NCBI GenBank assembly: GCA_009777925.1
Contig: WRKX01000012.1
Span: 1-36,517, forward strand
Origin: Betaproteobacteria bacterium
Lineage (GTDB): Bacteria > Pseudomonadota > Gammaproteobacteria > Burkholderiales > Rhodocyclaceae
Direction of reading: 5' to 3'
DNA length: 36,517 nt
The notes below the pieces were generated by a model that ran no database searches, had not been told where the DNA came from, and saw only the letters and a list, made by a program, of their open reading frames with translations. Positions 28,343-36,517 of this stretch are shown piece by piece (the first letter of the stretch is position 1; every line of letters begins with the position of its first letter). Made by a program: the position numbers and the translations under genes.

Positions 28343-28881
28343 ATGAGGCAACACGACCCAGACATCCACCATCGGCGCAGTATTCGCCTTAAAGAGTATA
28401 ACTATGCGCAACCAGGACTATATTTTGTTACGATTTGCGTACACAAGTGGCAGCCGTTGTTCGGCGATGTTGTAAACGGGGAAATGCGATTGAATACGTG
28501 CGGGAAAATCGCAAATGAATGCTGGACGGCAATTGCGACAAAATTTGAAAACACATTCCTGCGTGAATTCATAGTCATGCCAAATCACATACACGGAATT
28601 ATCGAAATCGTAGGGGCGCGATTTATCGCGCCCCTACGAACGGCGGGTTTGCCAGCGCGAAAAATCCAATGTCATATACAAATCCGGCGCGAATCATTCG
28701 TTGGTATAAAGGGCGCACAAGCTTTGAATGCCGTAAAAAACAATCCGCATCCGCATGGCACCGCAATTATTATGAACATGTAATTCGCAACAACGACGAC
28801 TATCTCCGCATTGCGGCATATACCGCCAATAATCCCGCTAAATGGCAGGGAGATCGCTTTTATTTGTATATTCCAGTTTGA
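28343..28881 (+). pseudogene. REP-associated tyrosine transposase (RAYT, Y1/HUH transposase_IS200-like), frame-disrupted at an internal REP
   Basis: Frame 1: RRSIRLKEYNYAQPGLYFVTICVHKWQPLFG...FIVMPNHIHGIIEIVGARF (HUH-type HxH). The C-terminal half is in another frame: GAIYRAPTNGGF...ARIIRWYKGRTSFECRKK...WHRNYYEHVIRNNDDYLRIAAYTANNPAKWQGDRFY. Confidence 0.85.
28609..28638. repeat. REP palindrome inside the RAYT coding region
   Basis: CGTAGGGGCGCGATTTATCGCGCCCCTACG, nearly perfect 30-bp palindrome. Confidence 0.88.
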
Positions 28882-28958
28882 GCCGCGCGAAGCGCGGCGG
28901 ATTCTGGCCGCCAAGTACAAAACAGGCTACGAGATTCAGGACGAAACAATCTACGCGC

Positions 28959-29065
28959 TATAGTGATTCCCCAAAATCCCAATACTTTGTCGACTTCGCT
29001 TTGTCGTACTACTCGTACTGTCTGCGGCTCGTCTTCGCGTCTTGGTATTTTGGAGAATCACTATA
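28959..29065. mobile_element. MITE-B, Correia-like element (107 bp)
   Basis: TATAGTGATTCCCCAAAATCCCAATACTTTGTCG...GTCTTGGTATTTTGGAGAATCACTATA: about 24-bp TIRs with TA at both ends. Core CGTACTACTCGTACTGTCTGCGGCTCGTCTTCGCGTCTTG. Confidence 0.85.
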
Positions 29066-29075
29066 ATCCTGTTGG

Positions 29076-30914
29076 CTATTGATCCGTATTTGAAGGCGGG
29101 GCGACCCGGACAATTTCTTCCAGTGAGGTCAGGCCGGCGGCAACCTTCTTGGCACCTGAAATGCGAAGGGCGCGCATTCCTTCCCGGAAGGCTTCGGCGC
29201 GTAGCGCCACAATGTCGGTCGTATGGGAAATGTGCTTCCTGATGCCGGGAGTCATCAACAGCAACTCATAAATGCCGACGCGCCCCGCAAAGCCGGTCAT
29301 CCGGCATTCCAGGCAGCCTTCGGGGGTATAAAAGTATTCAGGTTCCCGTCCTTTCCAGGGAGTGACGAGGTTAAGCCAGATTTCGCGCAGCGTGTTGTCC
29401 AGCGGAATCTGCTTTTTGCAATGCGGGCACAGGGTACGCACCAGGCGTTGCGCGAGGATGCCAAGCATGGTGGCATTGATGAGATAGCCGGGAGCCCCCA
29501 GGTCCTGCAGACGGGTAATGGCGGAAGGCGCGTCGTTGGTATGCAGGGTGGAAAGGACAAGGTGGCCGGTGAGCGACGCCTGAATGGCCATTTCAGCAGT
29601 TTCCAGGTCTCGGATTTCGCCGACCATGATTATGTCCGGGTCTTGCCGCATCAGGGCGCGCACGCCTTCGGCAAAACTCATGTCAATGCCATGCTGCACC
29701 TGCATCTGGTTGAAGGAAGGCTCTACCATTTCAATCGGGTCTTCCAGGGTACAGACGTTGACCTCCGGGGTCGCCAATTGCTTCAGGGTGGAATAGAGGG
29801 TTGTCGTCTTGCCGGAACCGGTGGGGCCGGTAACCAGAATTATGCCGTTAGGTTGGGCAGTCATTGATTGCCAGCGGTTGATGTCGTCGCGGGTAAAACC
29901 CAACTGGGAAAAATCGCGTACCAGAACTTCCGGGTCGAAAATCCGCATGACCAGTTTTTCGCCAAAGGCGGTGGGCAAAGTAGAAAGGCGCAGTTCCACC
30001 TCGTCGCCATTGGGCATCAGGGTTTTGATCCGCCCATCCTGGGGACGGCGTTTTTCGATCACGTCCATGCGCCCCAAAAGTTTGATCCGGCTGGTCATCG
30101 CCGCCATGACCGTAGCGGGAATCTGGTAGACCTGATGCAGCACGCCGTCAATGCGAAAGCGAACAATGCCCATTTCCCGCCGGGGTTCGATGTGGATGTC
30201 GGAAGCGCGCTGGTCGAAAGCGTATTGCCAGAGCCAATCAACGATGTGCACGATGCTTTGGTCATTCGCGTCCAGTTGTTGATTGCTGCGTCCCAATTCG
30301 ACAATCTGCTCGAAATTGGCAAGGCCAATAGATTGCTGATCGCTTTTCGCCGCCCGTTTAACCGATTCGGCGAGCTTGAAAAATTCCGCCAGATAGCGGG
30401 TAACGTCAAGCGGATTGGCAAACACCCGCTTGATTTTGCGTTGCAGAACATGCGCCAGTTCCTGTTCCCATTCGCGCAAAAAAGGCTCGGAAGTAGCGAT
30501 GGTGACTTCCTGCGCGTTGATCTCGATGGGCAGGATGGAGAACCGCGCCGCGTAAGTGCTGGAAACCACGGAGGCAACGCCGGTAAAGTCTATCTTTAAT
30601 GGGTCTATGTGCCGATAAGGAATGCCGTTTCGCTCCGCCAGCCATTCTGTCAGCATTTCAAGGTGCATGATTTTGTGGGGGGGGTTCGGATGTCGCCATT
30701 TCTGTTCGGCAATCAGGGCGAGCGGATGGGTTTCCCGTGAAGTCCGTCGGGCAAGCCTTAAATCGTCGGCGTCCTTTTGGGTAATCAGGTTGTCCTGAAT
30801 CATAAAGCCCAAAACCTCCTCCAGTCGCAGCCGATGTTCGGGCTGGAATTCAGGTTCCCGATGAGTTTTGGCTTGGGCGCGGCCTGTAGAGTGATGGCTG
30901 GGTGGTGTTTTCAT
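29076..30914 (-). CDS. PilB/GspE-family secretion/pilus assembly ATPase
   Basis: DIHIEPRREMGIVRFRIDGVLHQV, GPTGSGKTTTLYSTLKQL (Walker A), VCTLEDPIEMVEPSFNQMQV, LMRQDPDIIMVGEIRDLETAEMAIQASLTGHLVLSTLHTNDA, CPHCKKQ...CLECRMTGFAGRVGIYELL. Confidence 0.95.
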   Translation of the reverse strand: MKTPPSHHSTGRAQAKTHREPEFQPEHRLRLEEVLGFMIQDNLITQKDADDLRLARRTSRETHPLALIAEQKWRHPNPPHKIMHLEMLTEWLAERNGIPYRHIDPLKIDFTGVASVVSSTYAARFSILPIEINAQEVTIATSEPFLREWEQELAHVLQRKIKRVFANPLDVTRYLAEFFKLAESVKRAAKSDQQSIGLANFEQIVELGRSNQQLDANDQSIVHIVDWLWQYAFDQRASDIHIEPRREMGIVRFRIDGVLHQVYQIPATVMAAMTSRIKLLGRMDVIEKRRPQDGRIKTLMPNGDEVELRLSTLPTAFGEKLVMRIFDPEVLVRDFSQLGFTRDDINRWQSMTAQPNGIILVTGPTGSGKTTTLYSTLKQLATPEVNVCTLEDPIEMVEPSFNQMQVQHGIDMSFAEGVRALMRQDPDIIMVGEIRDLETAEMAIQASLTGHLVLSTLHTNDAPSAITRLQDLGAPGYLINATMLGILAQRLVRTLCPHCKKQIPLDNTLREIWLNLVTPWKGREPEYFYTPEGCLECRMTGFAGRVGIYELLLMTPGIRKHISHTTDIVALRAEAFREGMRALRISGAKKVAAGLTSLEEIVRVAPPSNTDQ

Positions 30915-30971
30915 TTTTGCTGACGGTTTTTTATAGACAGGACAGAGACGATTATGATAACCGCCTTTCGC

Positions 30972-31808
30972 TCAGAGCTGAAGGGAAGCCAGCCAGTCCG
31001 CAATGGTCGTTGTGACCTCCTGCCAGCCGCGTTCATGGGTAATGGCGTGTCCCATTCCGGGGAAGATTTTGGCGTCCTGACTGTAGGTTAAGGCGGTGGC
31101 TTTGACAAGAAAAGGAGGTACGAGCAAATCCTCTTCCGCGCCCAGAACAAGGAGCGGCGGGCGTTTCCAGCGCGGCAGCAGGGGCAGGTTAAAGAGACTC
31201 ATGTCCCAGATGGCGCGTTGCGACTCGATCTGCATGTTGGCTCGAAAACGCTTGAGAAGCGCCGTATCAACCGGCTGGGCGAACAACATGTCTCGTATCG
31301 CGTCAAGACTGGCTTCACCGCCGCTGATGATTTCGTTTAGCTCCTGAATCAAGTCCGGCCTTGCCGACATCAGATGCAGTTGCGAGAGCAAAAGACCCTG
31401 CGGTGGCACGGCGCAAAGCAGTACGGCAGCCGGGGCAAAAGCATGCTCAAGATATTTTTGCGCCACAAAGCCGCCCATCGAATGCCCAATCAGGACGGGT
31501 TCCGGCAAGCCCTGCTCCGTGAGGTCGGCAATACAGGCTTTAACGTCTTCCACATAGTCGGCGACGGAAAGGTAATTCAGTTCCTTGTCGCTAAGACTGC
31601 CGCCATGGCCGCGCAAGGAAAGGGCGCAGCTTATATAACCCTGCCTTGCGAACCAGGGCAGAAAGTTATCCGACCACATCCACGCTCCGGCAAAAGCGCC
31701 GTGCAGAAAAAGGAGAGGAACTTTGCGGCGCGGCGCTCCATCGGGCGGAAGAGCGCGCAGTACTTCCAGATCACCCAGACGTTTAGTTTGAATTGTTATA
31801 TCAGGCAT
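30972..31808 (-). CDS. Alpha/beta hydrolase
   Basis: LLFLHGAFAGAWMWSDNFLPWFARQGYISCALSLRGHG, VLIGHSMGGFVAQ (GHSMG nucleophile elbow), GMGHAITHERGWQEV. Confidence 0.9.
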   Translation of the reverse strand: MPDITIQTKRLGDLEVLRALPPDGAPRRKVPLLFLHGAFAGAWMWSDNFLPWFARQGYISCALSLRGHGGSLSDKELNYLSVADYVEDVKACIADLTEQGLPEPVLIGHSMGGFVAQKYLEHAFAPAAVLLCAVPPQGLLLSQLHLMSARPDLIQELNEIISGGEASLDAIRDMLFAQPVDTALLKRFRANMQIESQRAIWDMSLFNLPLLPRWKRPPLLVLGAEEDLLVPPFLVKATALTYSQDAKIFPGMGHAITHERGWQEVTTTIADWLASLQL

Positions 31809-31814
31809 GTTTTT

Positions 31815-33047
31815 TCAGGTTTCTTGTTGGAAAAGTGTGGCGCGAACGGCAGCAACACGAGCGGCGCGCAACTGTGCCGGAATATTGGTTTTGTCTTTTA
31901 CTCCGGCGGCGATTGCCGCGTCATCAACCGCCTGGCAGGCCGACAGCGCCGTCCGCCAAAGTTCGGCCTGCGGATAAGGGACATTATCATAACCTTGTCT
32001 TCCCCGGCTGTCCGCTTCGCAAACCATAAGCATCTCCTCTAAGCGTTCAGGGCGACGCCTGAAATCACAGGCTTCCAGTGTCTTGACGATAGTCGCGGGG
32101 GTGAGCGGGGTTTCGCCGATTATATTGTGAATCCTGCCATGCAGGCGTATCGTCAGCAAGGCAAGTTCCCGGCAATCGGCGGGGATTTTCAGACGCTGGG
32201 CAAGGGCAAGCAACGGCGCTTCTCCGCGCGCTTCGTGTTCATGATGACTGGGCAGGATTTCCGATGGAGTTGTCGCCTTGCCCAAGTCATGCGTCAGAGC
32301 GGCAAAGCGAGCCGCAAGGGAAAGACGCATTCCGGCAGCGGCGCGAAGAACCAACAACGTATGCCTACCGCTATCGCCTTCCGGGTGAAAATCCAGACGT
32401 TCCGGCACGCCAAACAGAGCGTCGACTTCGGGCAGGAGCCTTGCCAACGCGCCGCATTCGCGTAACACGGCGAACATCCTGTCGGGATGGGTTTCCATGA
32501 GGCCGCGCGCAACTTCCTGCCAGACCCGTTCCGGCACAAGATGGTCTACTTCGCCGGCTTCAACCATGCCTTGCGTCAGGGTGAGGGTTTCCGGCGCGAT
32601 GGAAAAATCACAGAAGCGGGCGGCGAAACGGGCAAGACGTAACAGGCGCACCGGGTCTTCGGCAAAGGCAGGCCCTACATGGCGCAATACCTTGTTTTCC
32701 AGATCGGCAAGGCCGCGGAAAGGGTCAATCAGGCGGCCATCCGGCGCTTTTGCCATCGCGTTGATCGTCAGGTCGCGCCGCGCCAGGTCTTCCTCAAGCG
32801 TTACATCCTCGCCGGTATAAAAAACAAAACCGTGATAGCCGCGCCCGTGCTTGCGCTCGGTACGCGCCAGCGCGTATTCCGCATGGGTTTCAGGATGCAG
32901 GAATACCGGAAAATCCCTGCCGACCGGCTTGTAGCCCAGAGCAAGCAAATCTTCCGGCCTTGCGCCGACAACCACGTAATCATGATCGGCGACAGGTTCG
33001 CCAAGCAGAGCGTCGCGCACCGAGCCGCCGACCGAATAAATCTCCAC
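31815..33047 (-). CDS. cca: Multifunctional CCA tRNA nucleotidyltransferase with HD domain
   Basis: MEIYSVGGSVRDALLGEPVADHDYVVVGARPEDLLALGYKPVGRDFPVFLHP, RRDLTINAMA, AALTHDLGKATTP. Confidence 0.96.
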   Translation of the reverse strand: MEIYSVGGSVRDALLGEPVADHDYVVVGARPEDLLALGYKPVGRDFPVFLHPETHAEYALARTERKHGRGYHGFVFYTGEDVTLEEDLARRDLTINAMAKAPDGRLIDPFRGLADLENKVLRHVGPAFAEDPVRLLRLARFAARFCDFSIAPETLTLTQGMVEAGEVDHLVPERVWQEVARGLMETHPDRMFAVLRECGALARLLPEVDALFGVPERLDFHPEGDSGRHTLLVLRAAAGMRLSLAARFAALTHDLGKATTPSEILPSHHEHEARGEAPLLALAQRLKIPADCRELALLTIRLHGRIHNIIGETPLTPATIVKTLEACDFRRRPERLEEMLMVCEADSRGRQGYDNVPYPQAELWRTALSACQAVDDAAIAAGVKDKTNIPAQLRAARVAAVRATLFQQET

Positions 33048-33057
33048 CGCTATGTCC

Positions 33058-34656
33058 TCACGGCAAATTGTCTATTGTCCGATCCTGCGGCCAGCGTATC
33101 TGGTATTCGACGGAAAATTCACGCTGCTCTCCGGCGCTAAGGGTAGCCTGCCAGACGACGACGCCCGGAATATTCTCCCAGTCGTTCGCGCTGATTTCAG
33201 GCTGAAAGCGGCGTTCAACCGAGATTGCCTGATCGCGGGAGACCGGGCTGGCTTCCAGCACCATAACCTCGACCGGATAGGGATGCCGGTTGGTAATCGT
33301 GAAGGTATCGGCAATCTGGCGCTCGCTTCGCTGGGCGATAAAACCGCCTTTGCCCCGGGTATCGTCGCGCGGCTTTACCGTGACCTGAATCAGCTCGTTC
33401 TGCCCGAAAGGAAGTCTTAGCTCTGCGTGTTGGAGCGGATTCCAGTTTTCCTGTCCCACGAACGCGCCGTTCCGGTAAAGGCGCATCAAGCCGGGAGGCC
33501 AGACGCCTTCCGGCAGGCTGCCCTTGGCGACCAGCCAGGCGGTATTTGAGGCGCGGGGAAAGATACGGGCTTCCAGTTTCACCGGCACGGAAACGCTCCC
33601 CAGGGCAACCGAAACTCGCCTGCCATCCGCAGGCAGATTGACCGTGCCGGGAATAACGTATTCCGTCGCAAATTCCCCTTGGATGATGGCAGCCTCAAAA
33701 AGCGGCCTGGGTTCTTCCTGATCCGGCGCTGCCATCGTAGCCGGTCTGGGCGCTGCCGCCCTCATGGCTGCCTGCGAATACTCCGGCATTGCGCGAGCCC
33801 GCGCAAGCTCTTGCTCCTGCCTTAGCCGCAATTCCCAGCTTCTTGGCTGCGGGCCTTCCGCGCTTTGTCGGGGTTGGCCGGTGCTCAGGGTCAGGCGGAC
33901 GCGATTCCAGTCCTCGCCGCTGCGTTGCGCGATTTGCGCGGCACGTTCCAGACGCACGCTTCCGTCCGCGGAATCCAGAAAGGCGCGATAGGCCGGACGC
34001 CAGCCAGCGTCACGAAAGAGATAACGGATTTTCACCTGTCCCGCGTTGTTCGCGGCAAGGTTCAGGGTCAAGGTTCGCACGGAATCCACATTGGGACGAA
34101 CCAGCGCCAAATCGCGCTTTGCGGCAGCCAGTTCGCGTTCCAGATCGCGTGTTTGCCCGTCAATGGCGAGAATGCGCCGTTCCGCGTTCTGACTCCCCAG
34201 CCGGATTAGCGCCAGCACCTTCGCCGGATCATTGGCGGGGGCGCGTTGCGCCGCGTCCTGTCCACTGCCGCTGGATAGGCTGTCAAGATATTTCAATTCC
34301 CGTTCAGCGGCCTTGCGGTCGACTTGCAGAGTGTTTATCCGCTCGGTAAGCCCCTGCACTCTTGCTTCCATAGCCGCTTCCGTCTGATTCAGTGGCTTGA
34401 AGCGGGCGCTGTCCAGCCATGCGGCTTCGCCCGGCTCAATGCCGGGCGAGGTTTCGATTTCCACGCTGTCCAGATCGAAATTCGCGGGCAGATTGGTTAT
34501 TTCCAGGCGGGTATCCCCGGCCTTGACCGCTGCCGTTCTTTCGATCATGGCGCTACCGGGATAGAGCGTCACCTGGCTGATCGGCGCTTCGGCAGCTAGG
34601 GTGGCAAACGGGAAATACAAAGCTAACAGACAAAAACGGGAAAAGGTGGTTTTCAT
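33058..34656 (-). CDS. DUF4140/DUF4139 (MuiA-like) secreted protein
   Basis: Signal peptide; ISQVTLYPGSAMIERTAAVKAGDTRLEITNLPANFDLDSVEIE; coiled-coil; VKIRYLFRDAGWRPAYRAFLDSADGSVRLERAAQIAQRSGEDWNRVRLTLSTGQPRQ. Confidence 0.85.
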   Translation of the reverse strand: MKTTFSRFCLLALYFPFATLAAEAPISQVTLYPGSAMIERTAAVKAGDTRLEITNLPANFDLDSVEIETSPGIEPGEAAWLDSARFKPLNQTEAAMEARVQGLTERINTLQVDRKAAERELKYLDSLSSGSGQDAAQRAPANDPAKVLALIRLGSQNAERRILAIDGQTRDLERELAAAKRDLALVRPNVDSVRTLTLNLAANNAGQVKIRYLFRDAGWRPAYRAFLDSADGSVRLERAAQIAQRSGEDWNRVRLTLSTGQPRQSAEGPQPRSWELRLRQEQELARARAMPEYSQAAMRAAAPRPATMAAPDQEEPRPLFEAAIIQGEFATEYVIPGTVNLPADGRRVSVALGSVSVPVKLEARIFPRASNTAWLVAKGSLPEGVWPPGLMRLYRNGAFVGQENWNPLQHAELRLPFGQNELIQVTVKPRDDTRGKGGFIAQRSERQIADTFTITNRHPYPVEVMVLEASPVSRDQAISVERRFQPEISANDWENIPGVVVWQATLSAGEQREFSVEYQIRWPQDRTIDNLP

Positions 34657-34826
34657 AGAGGTTCCTTGAAATTGAGGTTAGAGCGATTTATTCAAATAAA
34701 GAGACGATCAGGGAGAATGCTTTGCTCCCCTCTCTCGCTTGCGGGAGAGGGGGCGGGGGAGAGGGATGATACGCTGTGACGCGCATACTTGTATCAAAAC
34801 CGCTCCAAGGCTGGGATGACCCAAAT

Positions 34827-35894
34827 TCAAACGGGCTGCTCCCATAGTTGTCCATCCGTGTTTCCAGGGGTTTGCAAGCCCAGATGCCGATAAATGGCAG
34901 GATTTGCCACCCGCCCGCGCAAGGTGCGTTGCAGATAGCCCTGCTGAATCAGATACGGTTCCAATACATCCTCAATCGTATCGCGGGATTCGCCGATAGC
35001 GGCGGCAAGGTTCTCCACCCCGACCGGTCCGCCGTCGAATTTTTCGATAATGGCAAGGAGCAGTTTTCTGTCCATCAAATCCAGACCCACCGGGTCTACG
35101 TCAAGCAGGGATAACGCGGTATCGGCGACCATGCGGCTGATAGTCCCGTCAAACTTGACTTCAGCATAATCGCGCACCCGGCGCAAAAGACGATTGGCAA
35201 CACGCGGCGTACCCCTTGAACGGCGGGCTATTTCCAACGCGCCCTCTGCATCCAGAGTGACATTCAATAAACGCGCCGAGCGTTGGACAATTTGCCGCAA
35301 TTCGTCCGGGGTGTAAAACTCCAGACGGGCGGTAATGCCGAAACGGTCGCGCAGTGGGTTGGTGAGCATTCCGGCGCGGGTGGTCGCGCCGACAAGAGTA
35401 AACGGCGGCAGGTCAATCTTGACTGAGCGGGCGGCAGGGCCTTCGCCAATCATTATGTCAATCTGGTAATCCTCCATAGCGGGATAGAGAATTTCCTCAA
35501 CGACCGGGGAGAGGCGATGCATTTCGTCAATGAACAGGATGTCACGCGGCTCCAGATTGGTGAGCAACGCCGCCAGATCGCCCGCCCGTTCCAGCACGGG
35601 GCCTGAAGTCTGACGCAGATTGACCCCCATTTCCTGCGCCAGAATGTGCGCCAGCGTGGTTTTGCCTAATCCCGGCGGGCCAAAGAGCAGCACATGGTCA
35701 AGCGCCTCGCCGCGCTTCTTCGCTGCCGTGATGAAAATCTCCAGTTGCGCCCGGATTTTTTCCTGCCCGGTATAGTCAGCCAGCCGTTGCGGACGCAACG
35801 CGCGCTCAAAGGCTTCTTCCTGGACTGATTTTGCCTCTGGCGCTATCAGCCGGTCAGCCTCGGGCAGGACGGAAAGTTTGTCGGTTTCAATCAC
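34827..35894 (-). CDS. ruvB: Holliday junction DNA helicase RuvB
   Basis: [124 protein letters not shown] start at 35894 proposed. Confidence 0.97.
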   Translation of the reverse strand: MIETDKLSVLPEADRLIAPEAKSVQEEAFERALRPQRLADYTGQEKIRAQLEIFITAAKKRGEALDHVLLFGPPGLGKTTLAHILAQEMGVNLRQTSGPVLERAGDLAALLTNLEPRDILFIDEMHRLSPVVEEILYPAMEDYQIDIMIGEGPAARSVKIDLPPFTLVGATTRAGMLTNPLRDRFGITARLEFYTPDELRQIVQRSARLLNVTLDAEGALEIARRSRGTPRVANRLLRRVRDYAEVKFDGTISRMVADTALSLLDVDPVGLDLMDRKLLLAIIEKFDGGPVGVENLAAAIGESRDTIEDVLEPYLIQQGYLQRTLRGRVANPAIYRHLGLQTPGNTDGQLWEQPV

Positions 35895-36145
35895 ACAGGA
35901 TTCCAAAGAAAAGAATAAGGATAAAGCAAAAATTAGCGACAGGCATTCATGCCTGTCGTTCAAAATAAACAAGGAATGGATTTGCATCCCCTCCCTTGTT
36001 GCTATGGTCGAAACCCCGGCTCAGGCCGGGGTTCCAACCTTCGCGCCGACCTGAAGGGCGGGGTTTCAAACCGGAGTTAGAGCGTTTTTGATTTAATCCT
36101 AGACATTTTATGATATAATATGTTCATTTTTCTGGAGGATGTCAT

Positions 36146-36517
36146 ATGCCTGCTTATTCACAAGATTTAAGGGATCGAGTCCTTGACGCGCTTGAGCGTG
36201 AAGAACGTCCCAGTAGGATTGCACAACGTTTTGTGGTCAGCCGTAGTTGGGTTTACCAGGTACGTGACCGGCTACTCAGGGACGGCAAGCGTACTGCGTT
36301 GCAGGTAGGCGGGTATCGTCGTAGCCGAATTGAACATTTGCAGCTTATAGTGCCTCTCGTAATTATTTTTACCCTTTCTCGCTTGCAGGATAGGATGTCT
36401 GAAGGTTGATAGAGTAAGATTATTTAGGAAAAGCACTATACCCTCTCCTCCTGGATTCAGGAACAATCCGATTTGACATTGGAGGAAATATGCGCCAGGT
36501 TGTCCGAACTGGGAATT
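36146..36517 (+). pseudogene. IS630-family transposase N-terminal part, interrupted by MITE-A copy 4 and truncated at the window end
   Basis: MPAYSQDLRDRVLDALEREERPSRIAQRFVVSRSWVYQVRDRLLRDGKRTALQVGGYRRSRIEHLQL; after the MITE it resumes as TLSSWIQEQSDLTLEEICARLSELGI. Confidence 0.87.
36346..36440 (+). mobile_element. MITE-A copy 4 (95 bp)
   Basis: TATAGTGCCTCTCGTAATTATTTTTACC...AGTAAGATTATTTAGGAAAAGCACTATA; same length as the other three copies. Confidence 0.93.

Noticed and set aside
34723-34760. CCCCTCTCTCGCTTGCGGGAGAGGGG hairpin as a novel regulatory RNA
   Set aside because: This is a common intergenic hairpin type in many bacterial genomes and lies in a repeat-like spacer; no further support.
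36005-36076. CCCCGGCTCAGGCCGGGG and GGGCGGGGTTTC hairpins, with a similar motif near 17176-17205, considered as IS200/IS605 ends
   Set aside because: No TnpA/TnpB remnant nearby and the two sites are not clearly homologous; more likely generic hairpins or terminators.

Overview
The window looks like chromosomal DNA from a betaproteobacterium-like host (lineage inferred from gene content only). Housekeeping and motility genes are separated by repeat-rich spacers. Recognisable loci: a truncated ISAs1-type transposase; fliC-flaG-fliD; a VapB/VapC-type toxin-antitoxin pair; a group II intron with reverse transcriptase; an O-acetylhomoserine sulfhydrylase; folE2; dxs-ispA-xseB; an isc cluster (cysE-iscR-nifS-like-iscS-iscU-iscA-hscB) with two tandem cysteine desulfurases and no hscA/fdx; cytochrome c'; EIIA(Man-type)-HPr-EI; mdh; pilY1; a degenerate REP-associated (RAYT/Y1) transposase with REP palindromes around and inside it; pilB/gspE; an alpha/beta hydrolase; cca; a DUF4139-type protein; ruvB; and the start of an IS630-type transposase. 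The most interesting content is the small mobile DNA. (1) A 95-bp TA-flanked MITE occurs in four copies. Two sit inside transposase genes of unrelated families, and both insertions are exactly reversible in silico to an intact reading frame. (2) A single 107-bp TATAGTG...CACTATA element has a core strongly resembling neisserial Correia elements. (3) A 2.06-kb nested structure has a 10-bp direct repeat and 14-bp terminal inverted repeats around a palindromic repeat split by a group II intron, with hand-found candidate EBS/IBS pairings. (4) The RAYT reading frame breaks at an internal REP palindrome. No CRISPR array, tRNA or rRNA was recognised.
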